Of a stretch of 53,429 nucleotides of DNA, positions 1 through 12,458 are shown piece after piece. Source of the DNA: Emmonsiellopsis sp. PD_33 (taxonomy: Eukaryota; Ascomycota; Eurotiomycetes; Onygenales; Ajellomycetaceae); NCBI GenBank assembly GCA_032988165.1, contig JANTQF010000240.1, forward strand, positions 1 to 53,429, read 5' to 3'. The notes beneath the pieces are model-generated. The model did not search any database. It saw only the letters and a program-made list of their open reading frames with translations, and was not told the DNA's origin. The first letter of the stretch is position 1. Each line of letters begins with the position of its first letter. Both the position numbers and the translations under genes were made by a program.

Positions 1-3000
1 AGTGGATAGGGGTGAGGATGAAGATGGGGTAGATCTGATAGTAGGTGGAGAAAAGTACTAGGCGGCGTGAGGGGGGGAGGGAGGGGGGTAAACTGTCATT
101 TGCCCTACCAAGGGATTCGGGATATGGATGAACCTGTTCAGACTAAAAAGTAACAACTTCAGATCTTGGCCTATCGAATTACTCGGAATAGCTGGGTGAT
201 ATGAGCCTACATATGATTGTTGATGGTAGTACCAACAATAACAATCGCTTTGGCCACACGATGATCAACCCCTCCTACGTATGAAACAAGTTTGTCTGCA
301 TGTGCTAAGAGCACATTTCTGTATGTGCAATGGCCTCAGCCTACGAATGTATTATCGGATCTCTCCGTGTTATATCAGCATTTGGGAGGAGAATATCTCT
401 TTGTTTCGTTTCCATTCCAAAAGTTGCCAGTATAAACAGACCGCATATAAAATAATGCCACAGGAATACATACACGTAAGTTCAATGTCGATAAAAACTA
501 TCAATCTTCCCTCGAAAACCCGATGATCAAAAATAACATTTTTAACCCATGCATCAGGGATCGCCATTAGTAGATCTATATGATCGACCGCGCTCAACGG
601 CCGTCGCTAATAAATCGCTTAAGGAGATCTCCCGACATGTTCCAGATCTCCTGAGATCTCCAGAGCGATTGGCAAGCTTAACAAGCCATGGATTCCATGA
701 TCTGAGACATTTTCTCCGTCTCCGACGTTCGAGGCCCCCCCCGTTGCAGGAACGGGTGATAGGCATCGTGATAGTCAGTCCCGAAGCTTTGCGTACATCG
801 TGTGGCAGAGCAGATCAGATCGAGCCCTATCTTTATTTCTTGACGTGGCTCATCAAACTACGGCAGACGTCCCTGTTGATCTGGAACAGCCTGGCTGGGA
901 GGATTGTCGGATTTTCAACGTCACAAATATCTTTAAATTGACGACACCACGCTGACGGGGCGATCTACGGAATATTCCCTTCCAATATCAGGCCATTTTA
1001 AGGACCCCAACGGCACGTCCCGTCGGTCAAAAGTCTACGTTGTATCACCGAGCTGTGCCACTACAAACGGTCATCGAGCTCATGGACATATCATAAAACA
1101 ATATTAATAATAAGGCAAGCAAGCGTGAGATAATACTTGCTCCAATAATGTAATAGCCGCCAGGGCGGGAGCGTCTATTTGCCTAGATAAGGCTAGGACT
1201 ACTCTGTACACCACAAACTTATATCGAACCGTATGTATCAGAGCATGGCCTGGAAAATGCCCTTTCTCATATATATGCGTTTTCTCCCCCTCTGAATACA
1301 GAAAAATCTTCTCTGAAGGGCTTATCGCCAGTTCCCCCTGATTTCTTTATCCCTCCTACATCTGTGTCGTCGGCTGCCGCCGTGCTCAGTCAGTTGTCTT
1401 TTTTGCCCTCCCTTTTGCTCTTCCCCTGTCAAGGTTCTTCAGCCCTTTATCCCTGGTCCCCATGCAGGGATGGTGTCCTAGCCTTGGCTTGCATGGCGCC
1501 TTGACGACGGGATACAGCAAATTCTTTGCCAGTAAATTGTTGGTGGCTGTTATCAAAAGGGGCCCGCACTGATGTACGGATGTACTGTACATACATAGGA
1601 GAGGGGTTGAACCAACGCCTGCCATACATGCCACCACATATTTTTTACATTCCCTGTTGCTTATTCCCAAGAGTAAGTTGACACTGCTATGCCAGCGCTG
1701 AGTTTGTCCGTTGCACCAACCCTCATTGTTCCTAATATCAAGGGGGAGCCATGAAGAGTCCGCTGTATTAATTAATATCCGAGTGTTTTGACCGAGTCTA
1801 CTTTCTCGGGCCAGCTTCTGCTTTCCCTCCGGATCAAACGTAACAGTGCTCTTGTTGCTCCTTGGCCAAACTTGCTATCAATAATAAAAAAGCTCGCATG
1901 CGGAGTTGGCGGCTGACCTTTTTGGCTTTCATCAGCGCAACAAGTTCCATACGGAGTACAAAGTCCACCCATACCGGGGCCCCTTTTTCCTACCCCCATT
2001 CTGAAGACCTGAGCTAGTGAACCTTCAACCAAGCTTGGCATTTCCCCCCATTTCCTCCAAGATATCTCGGAACCTGATGAAAAGCCGGGTGGGGACAGGA
2101 AGAAAGCCACAAAAAGTGCTTAACTAATAATGCCCCGCTGCAAAGACACGGATGGTCCTCTCACCAGCAACTCCCTCTGCAAAAGCAAAAAAAAAAGAAA
2201 GAAAACAATGAAATTACGCATGAAAACAATATGTTGGTATTCTTGACGGGATTTCCAGTTTGGAACTAGCCGGCGGGGATTTGTGATCAGATGGCCCGCA
2301 TACCCAACCGATGTGCTTGATGAACCTTGGGACGCATTGGAGGATGGGGATGAGAGGGGTAAAAAGAAGCATGGTGAAGCTATTTCAATTGTGGGCTGAC
2401 ACCCATGCTACGACTGGTTGCGGGTGGTTTGGAGATATGGATTGAGTCCAAGGGGGTAAGGAAAACGTTCTGTGACCCTATTCATTGTAAATTACTAGGC
2501 GTATGCGATATTCAACTGTATTTTACCAGTATCGTAACCGGTGTATGTATGGTTTCTGTATGGCGTGAGCCTCCCTCCTCCAGATGGACGGGGAACTTTG
2601 AAAGGAGACCGCAATACTTTTGCATCCAAGCTTGACAGAGAGGCGCTTCCACTTCGCGCTATGAGTATTCTCTATTTGTGTTGACGGGGCGTGCTTTTGC
2701 ATGCAATCCATTATCTGGGAGAGTATCTATCATCCACGGTTCGAATTCGCGAAATGCTAATTTGCCTTCCGCCCTGGACCAGACAGCGAGCGTTCTTGGA
2801 CCTTCCTTTCGCCATCTCCTATCCAGTTACGACCAGAGTTTGAGCCTCGATACGATAGACTCAATATTCACTTTTGCAATGCAGCATCTTCGAGCCACGA
2901 ACGGCCTCGAAATCCCAGTTTTTCTGAATTCACAGGGACCATCGAATCGGCCCTTGACAACGGTGCAGTACATATCAACCATGCATCTAATTCTTCAAAA

Positions 3001-4689
3001 AAACCTACTCTCCCCCGACGAAGCGAAAAACGGGATATTTCAAGTTTCAACCTTCAATAACCGCAATATATTATCATAATATATTAATCCCCGTTCAATA
3101 TTATATTAAAGACCACCCACTCAACGAGAGCTATGACATGGCATTCAGATATATGAAAAATGTCTCGGAATATATGATCGCCATCTACACGATGTGTCAC
3201 CGGGTCCTGTGCCTTGCGGCGGATCGTCTTTTCGTATTGAGATCACTTTTAATTTTTTGGCAGGCTGCCTTTGTGCCCCCTTCTCCATCGCCGAATCTGA
3301 AACATAGGGGGTCACCACGGCCCGCCACGGTTTTTTTTTTGGGGGGGGCGGCTTGGTTTGATCAGCTTCGATGTCTTATCCTTATTTTTTAAGCTCATGC
3401 GGATCGGACGGTGATCGGCTGGCGTTTTTCTCCGCCAGGAACAATAGAAGGTTTACAGAAGCAGAGATTCATAGCTTTTGACCTGGGCTGGGGAAGATTG
3501 AGGGGATGGTGGGCGAAAAGGAGAGAAGTACGCTGACGAGGAGAGGAGGTTTCCCCCCTGCTGGAAGCCGACGTCACAGACGAAGCGCGAGGCAGGAAGC
3601 TTCGAAGGCGCAAGCCACCCTTTCGATGACATCATCTGTTTGATTGATATTGAATCCGACCACATGAGCCGCGCAACTGCTGCCTTTGCAACCTCGCGCT
3701 TTCAGGGGAGAAAACCCGTTTGTTACAGCATGATCTTGAAATCCCCTCTCGGCAGTGTATGTAAGGAAGTCACCGTCAAAACCGCATTTGATACCATACC
3801 TGACCAAATCGAGGCAAAAGTCAAATCCTCCTGCCAAGGCGCGTTCTTCCGTCATGGCCCCGCCGATTACGTTGCCCTCTCCCCACGACTGGGAGCACCC
3901 CGGCGACGATGCCTGTCTAGCGCGGCAGAGAAACCAGATTCGTCAAGGATTGTGGTTTGAAGCTTTGGAGTCAGCAATGCCTCTGCCCTTGGCAAGACTC
4001 CAGTCAACCTCCAGGCTGCTTGCTGGTGGTTTCGAGGCTTCAGGAGAAGCAGCCACTGTCAGAAGCAGGGCACCCAGATATGCCAAGCCCTTCGTCTTCT
4101 CCCCAAACATGCAAGATTTCGGCTTCTCCTGCTTTGGACTGGTTGGTATTTGGCTGTCTTGCGTGCTGGGTTGAGCTGGTCCAAAAGCGAATTCACAGCC
4201 TCAGCTGAACACAGCCATGTCGTGTTCTGCTATTATTATTTTTGGTCTTATTTATTCGCCGCGCGTGAGAAAATAATCGAAATCCTCATCGTTATCGTGA
4301 GCAGTGGGGCCGTGTTCAGTGCCGCCTATATCTTTGACATTCAAGTGTCAGCCTACGGAGGACCATTGAATGGTCGAAGCCAGCGGAATGGGTTGGCCGT
4401 AGAGTGGTTGCACCTCCATGGTGACCAACAACAGGCGTCTCCTGGCCAGCGAACATCCTCAGGCTTAGATCTCCGCTGGTCTTGAGAGTGTCTCCCATGG
4501 CGTGAAGAGAAGCCGCCGCGGCCTGTGACCAAGGGCCCATCCCCAAAACGAGTCTGCTTGTGGCCAACCAGGCACCTCACCCACCTGCTCAAGACATCCT
4601 CTCGTTACGACCTCGAGCTACACGTCTGGTCATTTATCCAGTGCCGACAGGCACTCCTCCTTTGAGGGATATTCCTTCGGCCAGACCCT
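1..4689. other. Gene-free or degenerate left flank
   Basis: I see no convincing gene in this stretch. Several short open frames exist. The longest is a 130-codon frame at 549-941 on the plus strand, and others lie at about 3640-4170, but none shows a recognisable domain, a signal peptide or intron-exon structure. A small inverted repeat built from GGAGATCT/AGATCTCC lies at about 626-665. A TACGGAGTA word is at 1950-1958. Poly-G and poly-T runs are common. The region could contain decayed genes, because a clear pseudogene follows directly. Confidence 0.5.
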
Positions 4690-5690
4690 TACGTTACACG
4701 TTTGTTCTAGCCACGCCAACAATCTTCCATCCTCGATCCGAGTACGCATCCATGAGCTAGTTAGGCGAACGCTCTCCTGCACCATGCTCGTCGATATAGT
4801 GGATGAGGGCACAATCCTGCCTTCACGCGCCTCCCCTAAAACTCTACGACCGCCACTTCGTCGATCAGCTACCCCGCGATGACGGGGCTGAAGAGTGGAG
4901 TGTGGACCCGGAAAAGAGGTAACCCAGGCCGTCTCGGACGGGAGTGTCGTAGAATTCCTATACAAACTGCACACTATTCCTGGTTTCAAGGACTGCGAGC
5001 CTGACTGGACTGATACGGATCTGGAAGCGGATGTAGATGATGAGCTTTTCAAGCTCTTCACCACCAAGGTAGCTGCCTATGATGCACTTCGCGAGCAGCA
5101 GGGGAAGTTAGTGCCTGAACTCTTCGCCACCGTCAAGCTCAGTTTGGACCTAGGCGACAACTATATACTACCAACGCAGAGGCGATACAGAGAAAAGCCA
5201 ATTCTCTCGACTGCGACCCGCTCCAGGCGAAGGGCGTCCTGCTCCGGTATATCGAGGGTTTTACCTTGCGACGAATCCCTGACCACTGCCCCCGCCCGGA
5301 CTGGAAAGGAATCGTCGACCGAGCAATGGAGTTTGTTCGTCTTTAGGACAACATCCTAAACCGCGATATATGGCCTGACAATTTCATCGTGTCCCCGCCG
5401 CTAGAGGGGCGGGAGGGGCAGTCATACTGTGTCTTCATGACCGACTGTGGCCGTACTCGCGTCCGAAGGTATAACGAGCAGATTGAGGACTGGGGACGTA
5501 AGAGGAGCACGAAGGACGAGGACGGGGCTGTTGGCCTGGTGATGCAGTTGATTCTGAAGAGGAACTATGGATTTGAGATAAAAACTGAGAGATCGGAGAA
5601 GTGGGATGAGTGGGGAGACGGACGAGGGCCTCCCGGAGGGGACGGTGAAGGTAGAGATAGCGCCCGGGAGGTTGTCCTCTGGAGATAATC
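4690..5690 (+). pseudogene. Broken protein-kinase-like gene
   Basis: Three plus-strand frames have to be stitched together to follow one protein. A first part has a VRIHELV stretch (about 4738) and LYDRHFVDQL (about 4840). It runs to VDPEK and then needs a frame change near 4905-4912 to continue as EVTQAV..EFLYKLHTIPGF. Another frame change is needed around 5150-5230 to reach LLRYIEGFTLRRIPDH. An in-frame TAG stops the reading at about 5345. The next residues contain NRDIWPDNFIVSP, which matches a kinase catalytic loop (HRDxxPxN) with Asn replacing His, followed by a degenerate D-x-G (TDCGRTRV). The frame then stays open to the TAA of 5686-5688. This looks like a member of the fungal kinase-like families found in accessory regions. 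I see no intact copy in the window, and at least three lesions make a functional product unlikely. Confidence 0.72.
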
Positions 5691-6158
5691 CCGGAGGCGC
5701 CGGGCAGGGTCCCGAGTGCGAGTGCAGCCGAGGACGCGGTTGGAGCGATCGGCCAAAACCCCGATGAGTCGCGTCCGATTAGGTGCCGATTCGACTCTGG
5801 AATTTCCTCCAATAACTTAAAAGTCTTCTTGTTACATCCGGCAGCTCGTTAGACTTTCGACTGTCAACAGCAGAGCTTGCCTCACCCTCAGGGACGTCGT
5901 CCGCGACGTCCCGAGGTATATCTGGGTTATAACACGACTCGTCGGGGTTTTCGCCGATCGCTACATTGGTCAATTCTGCGGAGAATTTCGCGCCCGCGAC
6001 TCCGGTGGGGGTAGCGTGGCATCGTCCGGGGAAGCATTTAGAAGTCTATGGCGAGGCAATAAAATAAAGAAGAAGGTGCTCCCTACTTCGCCTATGATTA
6101 TATCAGGGTTGAACCTTCCAGTTGATTCCTTTGACGTTCAAAAACCTCGATAGTGGCC
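5691..6158. other. Intergenic, upstream of the GH43 gene
   Basis: No gene is supported. A 64-codon minus-strand frame at 5779-5973 has no recognisable features. A GTGGGG word near 6005 fits the loose CreA consensus SYGGRG, but such words are frequent by chance. No GGCTAA (XlnR-type) site was seen close to the start codon. Confidence 0.4.
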
Positions 6159-7745
6159 ATGGCCCTTTTTATGGCTATTGGGCTGTTCGCAGCTTTCGTC
6201 TCGATAATTACAGCTCAAGAGTTCACCAACCCAGTGTTATGGCAAGACCTCCCTGACACGGATCTAATCCGCATCAACGACACTTACTACTATTCCGGTT
6301 CAAACATGCATTTCTCGCCCGGCGCCCCACTTCTCAGATCATACGATTTAGTGAACTGGGAATACTTTTCTCATTCGGTCCCTTCGCAAGATTTCTCCCC
6401 TCAGCTCGACCTTACGGATGGCAATGCCTATAACGGTGGGGTATATGCATCCTCACTTCGGTACCACGAAGCCCAAGGCTTATTCTACTGGATTGGTTGT
6501 ATTCAAAACGTCGGCAAGACTTACATATTCACCGCCCCCGACGCAGAGGGGCCTTGGACACAAGCCTCGGAGATAAGCGACAGTTGCTACTACGACTGCG
6601 GTCTGCTCATCGACGATGATAGCACCATCTATGTCTCTTACGGCAAATGGGTCCCGAATGGAGCTGATGCCAAGATCTGGATCGCCAAGCTTACCGAGGA
6701 CCTGCAACAAGAGGAGGTCCAGCTCGTCTTCGAATCCAATGAGGAGATTAAATACATCGAAGGATCTAGATTTTATAAGATCAACGGCACCTACTACCTC
6801 TGGATGACATGGCCAGGAGTTGGCAACGGGCAAATGATTATCAAATCCAGCGATGGACCGTTCGGACCATACAATGAGTGGCGACAGGTTCTGGCCAATA
6901 GCGGCAAGCCGGTCCCAGGAGGTAGCAGCCCTTATCAGGGTGCTATCGTCGACACGCCGGAAGGGAATTGGTGGTACATCGCGTTTGTCAACAGATGGCC
7001 CGGCGGCAGGCTTCCTGTTCTGGCCCCGATAACCTGGGATTCGGAGGGCTGGCCACATGTCGAATTTGTTGGCGACAATGAGTGGGGATCGAGCTATCCC
7101 TATCCCTTGCCGGAGCACCCGGTCAAACCTGTCACAGGCACTGACAACTTCACCACGGACGCTCTAGGACCCCAATATGAGTGGAATCACAATCCGGACA
7201 ACAGCAAGTGGTCCGTCGGTCAGGGACTTACTCTACAAACCACGACTGTGACGGACGATTTCTTCTCTGCAAGAAACACGCTGAGCCACCGAATCCTTGG
7301 TCCAACTTCCTCCCTCACCATTCACCTCGATCACTCTGCTATGGCGGATGGCGACAAGGCCGGAGTGGTGGTTTTCCGGTACGACGCTGCTTGGATCGCC
7401 GTCTCCAAGAGTGGAGATGGGACAAGGCTCGAGATGGTTGACGATCTCCTGATGGAGGCTGGCAATGGTTGGCATACCGTCAACAAAGGGAATGTGATTG
7501 AGGGGGCGGATATCTCTGGAGATGAAGTCTGGCTGCGTGTTGGGTGCGACACCAGTGATGCTGATACTGCCACCTTCTCCTATAGTACTGATGGGTCAAG
7601 CTTCACCCCTCTCGGTCAGACACACACCATGGCGGATGACGCTCTTTTCTTTATGGGAGATCGTTATGGGGTATTTAACTTTGCAACAAAGGAGCTCGGC
7701 GGCGAGGTTGTTGTGAAGTCTTTGACAATCTCAACGGATGTCTAA
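6159..7745 (+). CDS. Secreted GH43 glycoside hydrolase (beta-xylosidase/arabinofuranosidase type)
   Basis: This is an intronless gene of 528 codons. The first ATG at 6159 is followed by a typical signal peptide (MALFMAIGLFAAFVSIITA, probable cleavage before QE), so the enzyme is expected outside the cell. The mature N-terminus reads NPVLWQDLPDTDLIRI, the first-blade GH43 motif in which an Asp of PDTD (D33 or D35) would be the catalytic base. E201 in IEGSRFYKINGTYYL fits the catalytic acid position. The five-bladed propeller seems to end around residue 320. The rest (from about FTTDALGPQYEW) resembles the beta-sandwich C-terminal domain of GH43 beta-xylosidases. Family members release xylose or arabinose from hemicellulose; the exact substrate cannot be read from sequence. 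Genes for a CE5 esterase and two Zn2Cys6 regulators lie within 15 kb. Confidence 0.9.
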   Translation: MALFMAIGLFAAFVSIITAQEFTNPVLWQDLPDTDLIRINDTYYYSGSNMHFSPGAPLLRSYDLVNWEYFSHSVPSQDFSPQLDLTDGNAYNGGVYASSLRYHEAQGLFYWIGCIQNVGKTYIFTAPDAEGPWTQASEISDSCYYDCGLLIDDDSTIYVSYGKWVPNGADAKIWIAKLTEDLQQEEVQLVFESNEEIKYIEGSRFYKINGTYYLWMTWPGVGNGQMIIKSSDGPFGPYNEWRQVLANSGKPVPGGSSPYQGAIVDTPEGNWWYIAFVNRWPGGRLPVLAPITWDSEGWPHVEFVGDNEWGSSYPYPLPEHPVKPVTGTDNFTTDALGPQYEWNHNPDNSKWSVGQGLTLQTTTVTDDFFSARNTLSHRILGPTSSLTIHLDHSAMADGDKAGVVVFRYDAAWIAVSKSGDGTRLEMVDDLLMEAGNGWHTVNKGNVIEGADISGDEVWLRVGCDTSDADTATFSYSTDGSSFTPLGQTHTMADDALFFMGDRYGVFNFATKELGGEVVVKSLTISTDV

Positions 7746-10700
7746 GCTAGTAGCAAAGTTGATACGAAATCTTTTCACAATCTCAAACCAAGAATCTAAG
7801 CACATAGCTAATCCGCAATCATGGGGGAGGCTATGCCTCCACGATCAGTCTCGCCTCTCTCGAGGGAAAAAGGTTAGGGCTGAGGACGATTTTCTCTTGC
7901 GAAAGTCTAGGCTAATATAATCCGCGATATTGTGGAATTTCCTGTCACCGCCATCCCGTTAAGCTATCTCCTCGTCTGTAAACCAGATAATTTTAGTGCC
8001 ATTTTTCTGCCATCTGTTTTGACCAATGTATGTGCTGGAGTGGAAGTATCAGGCCAATAAAAAGCCATTAAAACGGCAGCCAACAGAGGAAACAGAGAAG
8101 GCCGCATTTTGCGCGAGGCTATTCGCTATCCCCTCGTCCTTTTTTTTTGGCCTAGCTAGCACGATTTCATTAGTGTATATTATACAAAAATATATTGGAT
8201 AATCAATGTATTTATGAGTATTCAGTAGTATTAGTATATTAGTTGGACATTCCTACCTATCATCATGAGAATATCACAGCCACATATGAAAAAGAAGCAC
8301 CAATCAAAGGGATCTGTTAGATCAATGAGTGATTTTATTGGTTTAGTACGGAGTAGTCATATTTTGATACAACTATCCATACCGCACTAAAATTGGGCCA
8401 AAAAAAGATGAGGGGATACTCTTATGCCAAGCCAAGTCACAACTGGAGCTAGCCCCGTAGCTTCATTCTGAAACACGCTGTCGATTTTTCAACTCCGCCT
8501 TGTCGACCCACACCGGCGTCCCAATCATGCGTTGATTTCTGTCTGAAGCTGTTTTTGCTTTTTTTTCAAACCTGAAAGCTTAAAGGCTGCTGGCTTGGTT
8601 CATGGATACAAAAATTGAAAAGGAAAGGGTAAAAAAAAAAGGTAAAATAGGTTTGTAGCCGAACCAACCATGGACATGCTGGATTTCTTTATTTCATTCT
8701 TGCTTTCATTCTTTGCTTTTTTTTCACAAAATACCATTCTCATCCATATTTTAAACCAATCAAAGGATTCCTTATTGTTCAATCAATAGTATCACAGTTT
8801 TGGGATAAGGAAAAAGCAAAAAATAAAAAAACTAAATGGTTTCCATCCCATTGCCTCATCTGGATGAAAACGGGTTACTTTTCCCCATACGTCCTTACCA
8901 GTAAATACCGTCCGTAACCGAGGATATTGATACATGAAAATTTCAATACACCCCGAATACCCATACACATAGATCATCCATCTCCTTTGATGCTTCGACT
9001 ACCTCGAGAAATTCGCATCAGTTTGTAAATCAGATTCCAACACCGCTTAATCAACACATTTAATCTGGTTGTTTATCCAGCAACCATCGGCTATGTTCTG
9101 AGAAAAGGCCTCAGAACACGACAGATTCCGCCCCTGCCTCTGCATCCCAAGGGGTAAGGCGTTGTTTAGCTTGCTTGGGCACGATTGTTCAACCCCAGAC
9201 TTTCCTCAAGCTACACACATACCACGTACTCCGTACTCCGATTTCATCAGGGGGAACGGCTGAAATCTCGAAGCATGGCAGTCAGCGGTGGCAAAGGTCG
9301 AGACATCCTTTCACAGCCTGGAGCTGGTCTTGCAACACTAATCAGGGGCAGTGTTGCCTACATTCCGTTGGCGGGAGAGTGGGAGGATCGATTCCAAATC
9401 CCATACTTGCCCGAATCCCGTTCGTGTTGGAAATCTCCATACTCCTCCGTATTTACATGCATGCATTGCCATCTACGATTTTGTTTACTTGCTGTGGATA
9501 TTTCCTTGCCGCTCACCCGCCGTATGTATGTATGTATGGGCTATGGACCCCATTCTGAATCATCTGATTGATTTATATCCATGGATGCCGCTCCATATGG
9601 CATAGTCCGCCTCGCAAATAATCTACTTGATACCGTTGCCACCCACAGCTGCATAGCTCCATACAGGATGGGGGCCAAAGAATCTATATATGGAGGTAAT
9701 CAGCGATGATGTCAGTGGTGCTTGAACATCTATTCATTTTTTAGTGTACTGCAGACTGGGGTTGGGCCACTTGTTAGTTCCAAGGTTGCTGCGCCATTAT
9801 CTCTGTTCGCACATGATACGCCTGTACGTGTATCTATGTAAGTACGAGGGAGATTTCTTCTTGTTTGGAAAAAAAGAACTACTTGTGTATGCTGATGGAG
9901 AAGAATGGGTGAAAGTAATTTTGATGCAAGTAAAGGGACAAGGTTCTAAGTTCTAAGTTCCCGCTCTGTGTTTCCTTCATAGGGGGGGGGGGGAGTGTTT
10001 TGAAACTTTAAAGTAGGGGTGGATGGAAGGGGAGAGGTACAAATGATATTTTCCATCATTTTTATATGAATATCGTAATTTAGTTTGTGTAAAATGATGC
10101 TGCTTAAGAGTTTTTATCTAGGGAATACCCTCCAGTAGGATAGTTATTTCTTTGTGGTGCCGGCGAGTGGCGCGTTACCAACCCTCGTCTCAGTCAGCTT
10201 TGTGTTCTACCACAGACTGATGATATTTACCCAATTGAAGCACATTGATTTCTTTGAAAAATATGGAATAGCCAGACTGACTGACTACATACGCATGTCC
10301 TTTGGCTTCATTTTCACAACTCCATATCTATCTGATTCTGAAGTTGATGCGGCTGCTCGGGATATCAGCAACACTCTGGATTTGCACCAGTTACCCTTCT
10401 CCAGAGTATGTGCCACAGCAGTACGAGTGGATGATCATTGGGATGATGGCCACATAAAGGCACCGTGGAATGACCTGTCTGTGCCTTGGTGAAAATTAGC
10501 TGGGTGCTGCCCTACATACATCCATAGCTCTGAACTGGATGGTGACATACGATAAAATGGACGAGCAAAATCACCAACACACAGCAAACAAGAAATGGAT
10601 GACTGCTCAGAAGACTTTTGTGAGAAATTGACGAAACTATTATGAATCAGTCAACAAGAAGGTCATCAGTTCAACTGGCATCCATTCATCGACGAACCGA

Positions 10701-11080
10701 AGTTCCCCTGAAGGCCAAATCGGGATATTTGCCCTAACGGAGACTTTTGTTCCGTCCCATACCGCAGACTTCGGCAATTACACTCATAGCCGACGACGCC
10801 CAGAAAACCCCATGGCCGAGACAGACATAGACTCACCACCAACAAGCTGGTCAGCCAGATAATGCCGAATATGCTGCTTCCGATGCTCTATTCTTTCCCC
10901 GCAGTGCGGGGAGATATGTCCCTTCTTTCGGGCTGGCCAGGGCGTCTTTCATCGCAGACGAGAAGCAGCTTGCGCTATATTTATATATGAAGGGAACCAT
11001 AGGATTTGTCGAGGCAACTTTACCATCGATCCCGAGCCGCTTATCTAAATACTATTTCGAACCATTCTATTTACGCAGCC
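7746..11080. other. Long intergenic region
   Basis: No confident gene is seen. A 112-codon frame at 10154-10492 on the plus strand (GTG-initiated, no ATG at its start) looks somewhat protein-like in composition but matches no family I know. It could be an exon remnant. TACGGAGTA words occur at 8347-8355 and, in reverse, at 9227-9235, where a second partial copy follows at once. A poly-G run lies near 9985. A TATA-like stretch at about 10977-10988 lies roughly 95 bp before the dehydrogenase start codon. Confidence 0.5.
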
Positions 11081-11939
11081 ATGGGTCGTCTCGATGGGAA
11101 AGTCGCGATAGTGACGGGCGCAGCATCTGGGTTTGGGGAAGCGATAGCCCACGGGTTTGCGGCGGAGGGTGCCAATGTTCTCGTGGCAGATATTTCTGTT
11201 GACAGCGGCAAGCGGGTGGTTAGCGAAATCAATTCGAAAACATCCGATGGTCGAGGGACGGCTATCTTTGTTGAATTCAATTGTGTCAGCAAGAAAGCCT
11301 GGGAGGATGCGCTGGAACTGGCAAAGGAGAAATTTGGAAAGCTCGATATCGTGGTCAACAATGCGGGAACGACGTATACGAAAAAACCTAGTATCGATGT
11401 CACGGAGGACGAGTTTGACAAGATAGTAGCCGTCAACGTCAAGAGCATCTACCAAAGCGTTTCCGTCGTTGTCCCGTATTTTGTTAGCAGGAAATCTGGG
11501 GTGTTTTTGAATACGTCGTCTGTTGCGGGTACGAGAGTACGGCCTGGTCAGGTCTTTTACGGTGGCACCAAAGGCTTTGTTAATACAGTGAGTTTTACAC
11601 GAATGCTGTTCTGGAGACTTGTGTCATACTGTCTGGCTTCCTGCTCACGGTTCCATTTTAAATGTATAGGTGACCCAAGGTCTCGCTGCAGAGTATGGGC
11701 CAGACGGTCTGCGTTTCAACTCCATCTGCCCACTACGAGGTGCCACGGGGCTTCTAGAGAAGTTCTCTGGTGTACCTGACACACCTGAAGAAAGAGCACG
11801 ATTCGCCCTATCCGTCCCCCTTAGGCGCATGTCGGAACCGGCGGATATTGCGGCAGCAGCTGTCTTTTTGGCTAGCGATGAAGCGGCCTTTATCACTGGT
11901 GTGAATTTGCCAGTGGACGGTGGAAGGTTGGCTGTTTGA
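11081..11939 (+). CDS. Short-chain dehydrogenase/reductase (classical SDR)
   Basis: There are two exons, 11081-11587 and 11670-11939, with a phase-0 intron (GTGAGT..TAG). They encode 258 residues, the usual length of a classical SDR. The Rossmann nucleotide-binding motif TGAASGFG is at residues 12-19, NNAG follows strand 4, the catalytic Ser lies in NTSSVAG, and Y160/K164 form the YxxxK pair (YGGTK). The C-terminus VNLPVDGG is typical of 3-oxoacyl-ACP reductase-like and glucose-1-dehydrogenase-like SDRs. It should catalyse an NAD(P)H-dependent carbonyl/alcohol interconversion; the substrate is unknown. An in-frame ATG at 11006 would add 25 residues, but the start at 11081 fits the family and puts a TATA-like stretch about 95 bp upstream. 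The Zn2Cys6 regulator gene begins 519 bp downstream on the same strand. Confidence 0.9.
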
Positions 11940-12458
11940 TTCATGTTTATATAGATGGAAAGGGATGGGTTAAGATTTTGAGAAGCAATTAAGATTGTTT
12001 CTATGGGGAATACCAATGGCGGCTACGAGGCCTGGGGTGTTTTTCAGCTTTGATACTTATATAGAGGACACTAAAATATCTCAATAATAAAATTATATGG
12101 AATATCGAGGCTCCTAAATTCTTACAGCTTATTTATTACAACAAGCAGGCAGTTCATCGACTCTGAACGGGGATAGACATCGACTAGCACATATGTAAAC
12201 GCTCTCATGCAATGATCCAACCTACCCATGTACGAGGTGTCGTTGGTGTATCTCGTCCGTCACGTAGATGTGCCTCGGTAGGAGGAAATCGTGGGAAACT
12301 TAACTAGTTAGTCCAGCCACAGCGCAACCAATATCCCAGACACAATTCCATGACGACTTTTATCACCCTTGGTGATATGTCTAACGATATAGGAAAGCGA
12401 CATTTTGTCACCGCGTCCTACACCGTTGGGCCTACTTCTCAGACTGCGGTTATCAAAA
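11940..12458. other. Intergenic between dehydrogenase and regulator
   Basis: No gene is supported. The sequence is AT-rich just after the dehydrogenase stop (likely 3' UTR) and should contain the promoter and 5' leader of the downstream Zn2Cys6 gene. I recognise no specific site. Confidence 0.4.

Noticed and set aside
549..941. 130-codon open frame as a gene
   Set aside because: No domain, signal or splice context. Low-complexity Arg/Leu/Ser composition and an overlapping minus-strand frame make chance likely.
2730..2760. Possible tRNA gene (GGTTCGAATTC)
   Set aside because: The T-loop-like word has no matching acceptor, D-arm or anticodon stem around it.
10154..10492. 112-codon open frame as a gene
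   Set aside because: It lacks an ATG start and shows no recognisable family. I kept it only as a remark in the intergenic entry.
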